The notes beneath the pieces were generated by a model. It had not been told where the DNA came from, did no database searches, and saw nothing but the letters and a program-made list of their open reading frames with translations. Shown piece by piece: positions 15,222 through 22,454 of a DNA stretch of 33,290 nt. Each line of letters opens with the position of its first letter. Position 1 is the first letter of the stretch. The stretch comes from UBA5070 sp035604215 (GTDB lineage: Bacteria > Fibrobacterota > Fibrobacteria > UBA5070): assembly GCA_035604215.1 (NCBI GenBank), contig DATNIW010000080.1:1-33290 (forward strand), read 5' to 3'. The position numbers and the translations under genes were made by a program.

Positions 15222-17116
15222 GGCTTCCGCGCGATCCGGGCGATGGCCCGATCGGCTCCCAGGTTCCGCATCCCCGATCGCAGCAGCGCCCGGCCCGGGA
15301 ACGTGTCCGCGATGTAGTGGATTTCGCGGATCTCGATGCCGAGCTTTCGGCAGTAGTCCTCGAAGTCGGCGAGGGTGAAGGGGTGCAGGTTCGGCGTCTC
15401 GTACCACTCGAAGGGGAGATCCGGCGTCTTGGGCATGCGCCCCCCGAACAGCACGGAGAGTCGGCTGTGCCAAACGGCGAAGTTGGGGAAACCCACGATC
15501 GCCTCCTTTCCCACGCGCAGGATTTCCCGCAGGACCTCCGGCGGGTTGGACACGGCCTGCAGGGTCCGGTTGAGCACGACGTGGTCCCAGGCGCCGTCCG
15601 GAATCCGTCGCAGCATCTTCACGGCCTCGCCGTGCAGGGTGGAGATCCCCTTGGCCATGGCCGGGATCACCGCCTCCAGGTCCAGGTCGAGCCCTTCTCC
15701 GCGGCAGCCGCGCTCCCGGATGAGGCGGCTGATCAAAGCGCCGTCGCCGCATCCGATGTCCAGGACCCGGGAGCCCGGACGGATCATGGAGGCGATGACG
15801 TCCAGGTCCTCGAGCGACCCCGCCAGGCCGTGGATGCCGGATTCCGTCAGGCCTTGGGGGTGGGAGTCCGGGGGGGCGAGGAACGAGGTCAGCACGCGGT
15901 CGAGCTGGTCCACCTCCAGCAGGAATCCGTCGTGTCCATGGGGGCTCGCCAGTTCGCAGAAGGAGACGGGTTTTCCCAGTTCCAACAGCGCCTGGGCGAC
16001 CCGCCAGGACTCCGAAGCCGGGAAGAGCCAGTCCGACGAGAGGGCCACGATCAGGTAGCTGCAGCTGGAACGCTCGAAGGCCTCCCGAAGCCGCCTGCCG
16101 GAGGCGGCTTCCTGCGCCGCAAGTCGTTCGCGGGGATCCTGGTCGGCGGAAACGGGATCCGGGCTCCGGCCGTAGCTCGCCGCGAGATCGAACCGGTCCA
16201 TGGCCTGGGTGATGTGCAGGTAGCTGTTGGCGTCGAAACGCTCCACGAACCGTTCGCCCTGGTGCTCCAGGTACTTCTCGATCTCGAAGGCGGTGTGGAA
16301 GCGGTCGGGTTGGTCGTCCTCACGGATCCGCCTTCCGAACTTCCCCGCCATGCCCTGGGCCGAGAGGTAGGTGATGTGGGCGATCTGCCTGGCCAGGGAA
16401 AGCCCGCGGACCGGGCCATCTGGAAGGACGTATTCCCCTCCGGCCCATCCGGGATCGTTGAGGATGGATTCGCGTTCCACCACGTCGAAGGCAAGGGCCT
16501 GGGTGGAAAGGGAAGGCGCCGCCGCCACGCAGACGCAGCGTTCGACGCGGTCGGGGTGGCGAAGGCTCCATTCCAAGGCTTGCATCCCGCCCATGGAACC
16601 GCCGAGCACGGCGTACAGGGACCCGATGCCCAGATGGTCCAGGAGCAGCCTCTGCACTTCGACCATGTCGCCGATCGAGATGTCCGGGAAGCCGCTCCCG
16701 AAGGGTTTGCCCGTGGCGGGATTCGTGGACGCCGGTCCCGTCGTGCCCGCGCAGCCGCCGAGCATGCTGGCGCAAACCACGAACCAACGCCGGGTATCCA
16801 CCGCCTTTCCCGGTCCGACCATCTCGTCCCACCACCCCTTGGAGCGGATGTTCTCCCGCGAACCGTGGAAACCCGCCACATGGCAGCCAGCGGTCAGGGG
16901 AGGAGTGACGAGGATGGCGTTCCCGCCGTCCGCATCCAGGGTTCCATACGATTCGTAGGCGATCTCGAGGCTGTCCAACGCCTGTCCGGATTCGCAGACG
17001 AACCCTCCTTCCGGGAGCGTGCAACGCAGGAAACGGGTTTCCACCACGCCGACCGAGCGCGACCAGTCGTAGGTCTTGGCCCGATCCGCCACCCAACTGT
17101 TGTCGGCGATGCCCAT
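15218..17116 (-). CDS. metXW: Fused homoserine O-acetyltransferase (MetX) and MetW methyltransferase-like protein
   Basis: A 632-aa fusion. Residues 1-415 are MetX, an alpha/beta-hydrolase-fold enzyme that acylates homoserine from acetyl-CoA (some homologues use succinyl-CoA) in methionine synthesis. The nucleophile is Ser174 in VLGGSMGGMQ, with Asp362 in SSDWLFP and His395 in SPHGHDGF. Residues about 430-632 are MetW: a SAM-binding motif VLDIGCGDGA (451-460), LNRTLQAV, and the MetW-specific VGFPNFAVWHSRLSVLFGGR (541-560) and WYETPNLHPFTLADFEDYCR. In many bacteria metX and metW are adjacent separate genes. Here no stop or restart separates them. The ATG at 17116 is 8 bp after the upstream gene's stop, with GGAGGT 14 bases before it. 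No SAM riboswitch is visible, since the gene is internal to an operon. Confidence 0.95.
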   Translation of the reverse strand: MGIADNSWVADRAKTYDWSRSVGVVETRFLRCTLPEGGFVCESGQALDSLEIAYESYGTLDADGGNAILVTPPLTAGCHVAGFHGSRENIRSKGWWDEMVGPGKAVDTRRWFVVCASMLGGCAGTTGPASTNPATGKPFGSGFPDISIGDMVEVQRLLLDHLGIGSLYAVLGGSMGGMQALEWSLRHPDRVERCVCVAAAPSLSTQALAFDVVERESILNDPGWAGGEYVLPDGPVRGLSLARQIAHITYLSAQGMAGKFGRRIREDDQPDRFHTAFEIEKYLEHQGERFVERFDANSYLHITQAMDRFDLAASYGRSPDPVSADQDPRERLAAQEAASGRRLREAFERSSCSYLIVALSSDWLFPASESWRVAQALLELGKPVSFCELASPHGHDGFLLEVDQLDRVLTSFLAPPDSHPQGLTESGIHGLAGSLEDLDVIASMIRPGSRVLDIGCGDGALISRLIRERGCRGEGLDLDLEAVIPAMAKGISTLHGEAVKMLRRIPDGAWDHVVLNRTLQAVSNPPEVLREILRVGKEAIVGFPNFAVWHSRLSVLFGGRMPKTPDLPFEWYETPNLHPFTLADFEDYCRKLGIEIREIHYIADTFPGRALLRSGMRNLGADRAIARIARKP

Positions 17117-17124
17117 GGACGGGT

Positions 17125-17979
17125 TCAGGACCTCCCCGCGAACCTGGATTCCAGGAGCCACACGGGTTTGAAGCCTTCGTGCGCTCCGGGTGAATTCCAG
17201 AAGACGGCCGCGACCTCGGTGGCCCGTCCGGGCACCACGGTGGCGTACAGGCGGTCGGCGTAGATGCGCGACAGGTGGAGTCCGCGTCCGCGCGGGTCCA
17301 GAAGACCTTCGGCGCGCAGATGGCGGTCCAGGAGCCGAAGCACTTCGGGCGGAGACAACGTCCCCGCCTCGTCCCTCACCACGAACACGTGCCGCACGGC
17401 GTCGCGGCCCCATTCGAGCGCCGCGCACCCCCCCGGCGAGTGGTGGATCGCGTTGGACAGGAGCTCGTCGAGAACCAGGCGCAGACGCCTTCCAAGGCGC
17501 AATACACCGTCCAGTCCGGATTGGACCTGTCGGCAGAGCGCCGAGACCTGGGTCAGCGAATTCGCCGATTCCCGTCCCATGACCACGGCTCCCTTTCCGA
17601 GGAATTTTCCGATTCCCGGAGTCCATCCCCGTTCGGAAAGGTGCACGGCCAACGCGATCTCCTCCAGGAGGAGCGGCTGCGTCTTGGTCAGGAGCAGGCC
17701 CAGACCTTCCTCGAGCGCGGGCGGAAGCAGTCCGTCCACGGCCGTGGAGGTCCAGAGCGCGACGGGAATTCCCTCCCTGCGCAGACGCCCCAAGGCCCTC
17801 AGGCCGTCGAGTCCCCCGGCGATCTCCACCTCGCCCAGCGCGAACGCCGCGCCGGAACGGGCCTTGTCGACCAGTTCGTCCACGGTTCGGCAGCCGACGA
17901 CCGGCCTCGAAAGGGAGGCTCCCAGGAGCGGCGACAATCGCTGGTCCGGGTCCAGGAGAAGGATGGGCTCCGCGCTCAA
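17125..17979 (-). CDS. Receiver-like domain fused to an RsbW-like ATPase domain
   Basis: A 284-aa cytosolic protein. The start is TTG 17979, selected because it overlaps the preceding stop (TTGA) and no ATG or GTG lies close. Residues 1-115 have a receiver-like pattern: LLLDPDQ (acidic pair Asp10/Asp12), LWTSTA for the switch Thr and LLTKTQP for the Lys. The phosphoacceptor strand reads ALGEVEIAGG, with Glu instead of Asp. Residues about 145-275 match a GHKL ATPase of the anti-sigma/RsbW type: LRLVLDELLSNAIHHSPGG (N box) and DPRGRGLHLSRIYADRL (G-box helix). No HisKA domain is present. It may be a constitutively 'on' regulator of a partner-switch system, but no sigma factor or STAS gene is nearby. 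Confidence 0.72.
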   Translation of the reverse strand: MSAEPILLLDPDQRLSPLLGASLSRPVVGCRTVDELVDKARSGAAFALGEVEIAGGLDGLRALGRLRREGIPVALWTSTAVDGLLPPALEEGLGLLLTKTQPLLLEEIALAVHLSERGWTPGIGKFLGKGAVVMGRESANSLTQVSALCRQVQSGLDGVLRLGRRLRLVLDELLSNAIHHSPGGCAALEWGRDAVRHVFVVRDEAGTLSPPEVLRLLDRHLRAEGLLDPRGRGLHLSRIYADRLYATVVPGRATEVAAVFWNSPGAHEGFKPVWLLESRFAGRS

Positions 17980-18173
17980 GGAAGATTCCAGTGGGAGAGG
18001 CGGGACAGGAAGGAAGATCCGAAGGCGAATCGGAAGACCTCGACCCTGGCCAAGGACAGGAGCACCACCACCAGCTCGATCCCCAGCAGCAGGAGGAACA
18101 GGGAAGTCAAGGTGGCGATCCCCACCACCACGGAAGGACGGATCTCCCCGTTTACGGACAGGATCCGTCGCAA
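17976..18173 (-). CDS. Small single-span membrane protein
   Basis: A 65-aa protein if started at TTG 18173, which has a GAAGG site 7 bases upstream and lies 10 bp after the LysM gene stop. Upstream in-frame starts (ATG 18218, GTG 18224) would overlap the LysM gene by 35-41 bp and lack a ribosome-binding site, so I prefer TTG, with moderate certainty. Residues about 15-45 (VVVGIATLTSLFLLLLGIEL and onward) are a long hydrophobic span. A short basic tail ends with SFLSRLSHWNLP. The stop overlaps the ATPase gene start (TTGA). No family was recognised. It could anchor or signal to the following receiver-ATPase protein. Confidence 0.6.
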   Translation of the reverse strand: MRRILSVNGEIRPSVVVGIATLTSLFLLLLGIELVVVLLSLARVEVFRFAFGSSFLSRLSHWNLP

Positions 18174-18183
18174 CCGGGAGCCT

Positions 18184-19281
18184 TCAGCCGTGCGAGGCGG
18201 CGCGGATGCGCCAGGCATTGTCACCCGGAAGGATCGGCTTGGGCGTGGTGCCCACGAGGAAGACGGTGCTCGTGGTCGCGGTGGTCCTCACGACCAGGCC
18301 GTATCCGCGCATCGCCGTGATTCCGCGCTCCAGGCCCGAACCCATGAACTCGAACACGTCTCCTTCGGAGACCCCGGAGGCCTGTCCGCGCCCGACCAGG
18401 ATGTAGCTCCCCGGCATCTGCGTGCGGCCGAGACGGGTATTCGCCAGCACCTGGTCCGGCTTGTTCTCGTCCACCTTCTTGAAGCCGACCACGTAGGGAG
18501 CGGCGGGAATGAGCAGCGGACGGACGGTGGCCGAGCGTGTGATGCGCCCGAAAACCCTTTCCGTCTGGATCTCGGAAGTTTTCGGATGGACCTCCAGGAC
18601 CACGGCGATCGCGCGGGCCTGTTCCAGGTGTCCGGAAAGCTCGGGGACGGTTAGGGTGGCCACCTGGTCTCCGGATTCCACGATCAACACGCGGTCCCCC
18701 ACCTTGAGACCCTGGTCGGATCCGATATCCGTGCCCAGTGTGGATCCCACCAGGACCTCCTGCTGCCCGTAGTCGGGATCCCAGAGGATCCGCCCCTGGT
18801 AGCTGGACTTGCCGGTCTGCGACGTGGGTACGAGCACGGGAGCCATCAGCATGACGGCTTCGCTGAGATAGCTCTTGGTGGCGGGGACGATGAGGTCCAC
18901 GCCGTTCGCGTTGGAATCCAGGTTGGGGGCCTGCTGCAACGAGGGACTGAGTTCGAATCCCCCCAGGGGATCCGGACCGTTGTCCCCCTGCGAGGCGACT
19001 TCTCCGGGTTCGCCACCCATCGACTTGCCTGCCTCGCCCGGTCGTTGACCCGAGGTGTCCAAGTGGATGGTGTCGCCGGGGTAGATCCAATGGGCATCCT
19101 TGATCTGGGGATTGATCTTCCAGATGGACGGCCAGAGAAAAGGGTTGCCCAGGTAATGGCCGGTGATGTCCCACATGGTGTCGCCCTTGACGACATCGTG
19201 GGTGGTGCCGCCGGCGATGCCCATGGCAAGGCCCCCGGCGAGCGCAGCCACGGCAAGACGCGAAATCCTCGTGCGATTCAT
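18184..19281 (-). CDS. Secreted LysM-domain protein
   Basis: A 365-aa exported protein. The ATG at 19281 has a strong GGGAGG site 5 bases upstream. The signal peptide MNRTRISRLAVAALAGGLAMG is followed by one LysM (about residues 29-75): THDVVKGDTMWDITGHYLGN, LWPSIWKINPQIKDAHWIYPGDTIHL. The W-P-x-I-W-K-x-N-P form is common in large-genome Gram-negatives. The remaining 270 residues hold paired beta-strand motifs around LVGSTLGTDIGSDQGLKVGDRVLI and YILVGRGQASGVSEGDVFEF, which repeat the pattern G-x-x-x-G-D-x-x-x-x and suggest two SH3-like or barrel-sandwich modules. It probably binds peptidoglycan. It lies 93 bp downstream of mutS. Confidence 0.85.
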   Translation of the reverse strand: MNRTRISRLAVAALAGGLAMGIAGGTTHDVVKGDTMWDITGHYLGNPFLWPSIWKINPQIKDAHWIYPGDTIHLDTSGQRPGEAGKSMGGEPGEVASQGDNGPDPLGGFELSPSLQQAPNLDSNANGVDLIVPATKSYLSEAVMLMAPVLVPTSQTGKSSYQGRILWDPDYGQQEVLVGSTLGTDIGSDQGLKVGDRVLIVESGDQVATLTVPELSGHLEQARAIAVVLEVHPKTSEIQTERVFGRITRSATVRPLLIPAAPYVVGFKKVDENKPDQVLANTRLGRTQMPGSYILVGRGQASGVSEGDVFEFMGSGLERGITAMRGYGLVVRTTATTSTVFLVGTTPKPILPGDNAWRIRAASHG

Positions 19282-19374
19282 GAAGCCTCCCGGCATCGCC
19301 TGTCCTCGCAACTCCTTGGACCACGGCGACTTGCGCTTCTTCCAAGTTTAAGATTTCCGCGGCCGAATCGCCAG

Positions 19375-21990
19375 CTAACCCAGCGAGAGTTTGAGTTTTT
19401 CCACGAAAAGCAGCGCTTCCAGTGGTGTCATTCGCTCCGGCTCGGCCGCGTGCAACAGGTTTCCCACCTCTTCCAACGCCGGGTCGGCGGAGAACAGCGA
19501 CAATTGGATCCGGTCGGCGAGGCCTGCGGGGGCGAGGGGCTTCTTGCGCCCGATCTGGAGTTCCTGCGCCTCCAGCTGCATCAACACGCCCTTGGCCCGG
19601 ACCAGCACGTCTTCCGGCACTCCCGCCATGCGGGCCACGTGGAGACCGTAGGAGCCATCGCAGGCGCCCGGAGCCACGCGATGCAGGAACACGATCCGTC
19701 CTTCGTGCTCCCGAACCAGGACCTGGAGGTTCTCCAGCCTGGGAAGACGTTCGGCGAGAACCGTCAGCTCGTGGTAGTGGGTGGCGAACATGGTTTTCGC
19801 GGCGATGGCCGGATCTTCGTGCAGGGACTCCGCGATGGCCCAGGCCAGCGACAGCCCGTCGAAGGTGCTGGTTCCGCGGCCCACCTCGTCCAACAGGACC
19901 AGGCTGCGGGGCGTCGCGTTGTGGAGGATGTTGGCGGTTTCGATCATTTCCACCAGGAAGGTGGATTGGCCCCGCGAGAGGCGGTCGGCGGCTCCGACCC
20001 GGGTGAAGACCTTGTCCACCAGGGGCACCAACGCCCTGTCGGCGGCCACGGGGCATCCCGCGTGGGCCATCACCACGGCCAGCCCCGTCATGCGCAGGTA
20101 GGTGCTCTTCCCGCCCATGTTGGGACCGGTCACCAGTTGGATCTGGGGACCTTCCCCGTCCAGCAGGACGTCGTTGGAGACGAAGGGCGTGTCGGGATGC
20201 AAGGCCTCCAGCACGGGGTGGCGCAAGCCCCGCAGGTCCAGCCTCGATCCCTCGTGGAATTCCGGGCGCACCCAGCGGAACTCCTCGGAAAGCACGGCGA
20301 AGGCCCCCAGGACATCCACGGTGGCCAACGCTTCGGAGGCGTCCTGGATGCGGGGCAGGTGGGCCGCCAATCCGTCGCGGAGAGAGCAGAACAGGGCGTA
20401 TTCCCGTTCGCGGATCCTTTCGTCCGCTCCCAGCACCTGCTCTTCCCAGCGCTTCATGTCCGGAGTCGTGTAGCGCTCGGCGCCGGTCAGGGTCTGGATC
20501 CTCTGGTAGTCGGACGGAATCCGGTCGGCGTGGACCTTGGTGATCTCGATGTAGTACCCGAAGACCCGGTTGTACCCCACCTTCAATGTGGGGATCCCCG
20601 AGCGATCGCGCTCGCTCTGCTGGAGCGCGGCCAGCGCCTCGCGCCCTGCCCTGGCTCCTTCCTCCAGTTGGACGATTTCCGGATCCACCCCGGGTTTCAC
20701 CAATCCCCCCTCCCGGACGGAGAGGGGCGGCGAATCCACCAGGAGGGCCTCGATGGGCGCGGCCAACGGCGCCAGGCCCTCCAGGCGGCGCCCCAATCCC
20801 TCCAGGAAGGCGTCGTTCGATGCGCGCAGCATCGAGCCCAGGCGGTCCGCGCCCGAAAGTCCGCGCGCCGCTCCCACCAGGTCCCGGGCGTGGGCGCGCT
20901 GGGTGGCGATCTTGCCGCACAGCCGTTCCAGGTCGGGTATGCCTGACAATTCCCGTCGCCACTCCTGCAGGCGAGGCAGGTTGGAGCGCAAGGTCTCCAC
21001 CGCCTGCTGGCGGGACCCGATGCCGGAGAGTTCCAGCAGCGGACGCGCGAGCCAGCGGCGAAGGAGCCGCGATCCCATGGACGTGGAGCACTTGTCCAGG
21101 AGTCCCGCGAGGCTCGATTGGCGGTCTTCGTCGTGGAGCGGCCTGAGGATCTCCAGGTTCCGAAGAGTGGAACCGTCCATGGCCAGGTGGGCGGTCTTGC
21201 CGCGGGGCCAGAGGCCGCGAACATGGGTCAGGAACCGTCGACCCTCGTCGGAAGCGTAGCGCAACGCGGCGGCGGCGGCCCGCAGAGCGACATCCTCGGC
21301 TTGCCAGCCGAATCCCTCCAAGGTCACGGTTCCGAGATGTTCGTTCAGGGATCGGCGCGCGGCCGCGCTTCCGGGAAAGAATCCGGCGGAGGTGGCCCAG
21401 CCGCCCTCCAGCCGCCCGAGTTCGGGAGGAGGAGCGGGAAGGTTCTCGGGCCAGAGCACTTCCACCGGAGAAAGCGACTCCAGTTCGGAGAGAACCGCCT
21501 CCCGCGCCCCTTCCATGGCCTCGAACCGGCCCGTGGTCAGATCCAACGCCGCCATCCCCCAGGAGTCGTCTCCTTCTCCGGGAAGGATGGCGGCCAAAAG
21601 GTTGTCGGTTCGCTCGTCCAGGCAGGCCTCGGAGAGAGCCGTTCCGCGGCTCACGACTTCGGTGACCTCGCGCTTGACCACCCCCTTGGCCTGGGCGGGA
21701 TCCTCCACCTGCTCGCACACCGCCACCTTGCGTCCGGCGGTCACGAGCCTGGGCAGATACCGTTCCAGCTGGTGGTGCGGAAAACCCGCCAGGGGGACCT
21801 TCTCGGCGGCGCCGTTTCCCCGTGCCGTGAGGGTGAGTCCCAGGATCCGCGACGCGTCCACCGCGTCCTGTCCGAAGGTCTCGTAGAAATCGCCCATCCT
21901 GTAGAGGAGGATGGCCTCCCCCACCCTCGCCTTCATGGCCAGGTACTGCCGCATCATCGGCGTTTCTTCGGCGCTTGCGGCCTTGGCCAA
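19375..21990 (-). CDS. mutS: DNA mismatch repair protein MutS
   Basis: An 871-aa protein of usual length that binds mismatches and small loops and recruits MutL. I chose TTG 21990 because the N-terminal TPMMRQYLAMK stretch matches the conserved MutS opening, so the internal ATGs (21957, 21954) would remove conserved residues. A G-rich stretch precedes the TTG. The mismatch-binding Phe-x-Glu is present in MGDFYETF (residues about 32-39). The C-terminal ATPase shows Walker A GPNMGGKST, RGQSTFLVEM, Walker B LVLLDEVGRGTSTFDG and ATHYHEL. It ends with the dimerisation region and PLEALLFVEKLKLSLG. It is the first gene of the long minus-strand run and is divergent from feoA. Confidence 0.98.
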   Translation of the reverse strand: MAKAASAEETPMMRQYLAMKARVGEAILLYRMGDFYETFGQDAVDASRILGLTLTARGNGAAEKVPLAGFPHHQLERYLPRLVTAGRKVAVCEQVEDPAQAKGVVKREVTEVVSRGTALSEACLDERTDNLLAAILPGEGDDSWGMAALDLTTGRFEAMEGAREAVLSELESLSPVEVLWPENLPAPPPELGRLEGGWATSAGFFPGSAAARRSLNEHLGTVTLEGFGWQAEDVALRAAAAALRYASDEGRRFLTHVRGLWPRGKTAHLAMDGSTLRNLEILRPLHDEDRQSSLAGLLDKCSTSMGSRLLRRWLARPLLELSGIGSRQQAVETLRSNLPRLQEWRRELSGIPDLERLCGKIATQRAHARDLVGAARGLSGADRLGSMLRASNDAFLEGLGRRLEGLAPLAAPIEALLVDSPPLSVREGGLVKPGVDPEIVQLEEGARAGREALAALQQSERDRSGIPTLKVGYNRVFGYYIEITKVHADRIPSDYQRIQTLTGAERYTTPDMKRWEEQVLGADERIREREYALFCSLRDGLAAHLPRIQDASEALATVDVLGAFAVLSEEFRWVRPEFHEGSRLDLRGLRHPVLEALHPDTPFVSNDVLLDGEGPQIQLVTGPNMGGKSTYLRMTGLAVVMAHAGCPVAADRALVPLVDKVFTRVGAADRLSRGQSTFLVEMIETANILHNATPRSLVLLDEVGRGTSTFDGLSLAWAIAESLHEDPAIAAKTMFATHYHELTVLAERLPRLENLQVLVREHEGRIVFLHRVAPGACDGSYGLHVARMAGVPEDVLVRAKGVLMQLEAQELQIGRKKPLAPAGLADRIQLSLFSADPALEEVGNLLHAAEPERMTPLEALLFVEKLKLSLG

Positions 21991-22185
21991 GACTCGTCCC
22001 CCCGTTGTCCGCCCGGACCCGGCACATCCATCCGATCCCGCCTAGCGGCGACCACCGAAAGTAGCCTCCCAAGCCGGTTGCCGGAGGGCAAGGAAATGAG
22101 ACCAGGTCCCGTCCGCAGAAAGGTTTGAGAAACCCTTGCATTCTGTCAAACATTATGCGATCTTTTTATCAGATATCATCTATAC

Positions 22186-22200
22186 TGAGAATCGTTCTCA
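22186..22200. promoter_or_regulatory. Fur box upstream of feoA
   Basis: TGAGAATCGTTCTCA is a perfect 6-3-6 inverted repeat (TGAGAA/TTCTCA) and fits the 7-1-7 Fur operator model with one mismatch. It overlaps the TATACT hexamer at 22181-22186 and ends just before the extended -10 at 22206-22214, so Fur-Fe(II) bound here would block RNA polymerase. Iron repression of feoA-feoB, and perhaps nfu, is the expected outcome. Confidence 0.85.
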
Positions 22201-22205
22201 AATCA

Positions 22206-22214
22206 TGCTATACT
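22206..22214 (+). promoter_or_regulatory. Extended -10 promoter element of feoA
   Basis: TGCTATACT has the TG-N extended -10 arrangement before TATACT. No good -35 hexamer is found 16-18 bases upstream, where the Fur box lies, which is compatible with an extended -10 promoter. Transcription would start near 22221, leaving a leader of about 15 nt before ATG 22236. The upstream TATACT at 22181 is an alternative. Confidence 0.55.
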
Positions 22215-22235
22215 GGTGGAACAGGAGACGACGAA

Positions 22236-22454
22236 ATGACCAGCCTGACGCACATGAACAAAGGGGACTCCGCCGTGATCCGGGCTCTCCAGGGACACCA
22301 GGAACTCCGGTTCCGCCTCCAGGAGATGGGTTTCACTCCCGGGGCGCAGGTGAAGCTGGTGGCCAGGGCCGCGTTCGGCGGACCGTTGGCATTCGCGCTT
22401 CGCGGCACCACCGTCGCGCTGCGGAGAAGCGATGCCGACTGCATCTTCATGTGA
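22236..22454 (+). CDS. feoA: Ferrous iron transport accessory protein FeoA
   Basis: A 72-aa cytosolic SH3-like protein. The ATG at 22236 has AGGAG 8 bases upstream. FeoA features are HMNKGDSAVIRALQG, the central LRFRLQEMGFTPGAQVKLV (R-x-R-L-x-E-M-G-F/L-x-P-G) and the C-terminal strand TTVALRRSDADCIFM. FeoA binds the N-terminal G-protein region of FeoB and promotes Fe(II) uptake. Its last 23 bases overlap the start of feoB, so the two are translationally linked. Confidence 0.95.
   Translation: MTSLTHMNKGDSAVIRALQGHQELRFRLQEMGFTPGAQVKLVARAAFGGPLAFALRGTTVALRRSDADCIFM

Larger units (their letters stand above)
21991..22235. promoter_or_regulatory. Divergent mutS/feoA intergenic region
   Basis: 245 bp without a gene. 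The half next to mutS (21991-22110) is GC-rich and shows no obvious promoter boxes. The half next to feoA (about 22130-22235) is sharply AT-rich compared with the rest of the window and contains a Fur-box-like palindrome, two TATACT hexamers (22181-22186 and 22209-22214) and the feoA ribosome-binding site AGGAG at 22223-22227. Confidence 0.7.

Noticed and set aside
17117..17200. SAM riboswitch before metXW
   Set aside because: The gene starts 8 bp after the previous stop and lies inside an operon; no riboswitch-like leader is present.
18174..18224. ATG 18218 or GTG 18224 as start of the small membrane protein
   Set aside because: Both overlap the LysM gene by 35-41 bp and lack a ribosome-binding site. 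They remain possible, but TTG 18173 with GAAGG fits better.
18221..22153. A 1310-codon open frame on the minus strand across mutS and the LysM gene
   Set aside because: It is out of frame with MutS and LysM, both of which have complete family motifs, and its translation is low-complexity G/R/P-rich as expected for a GC-rich shadow frame.
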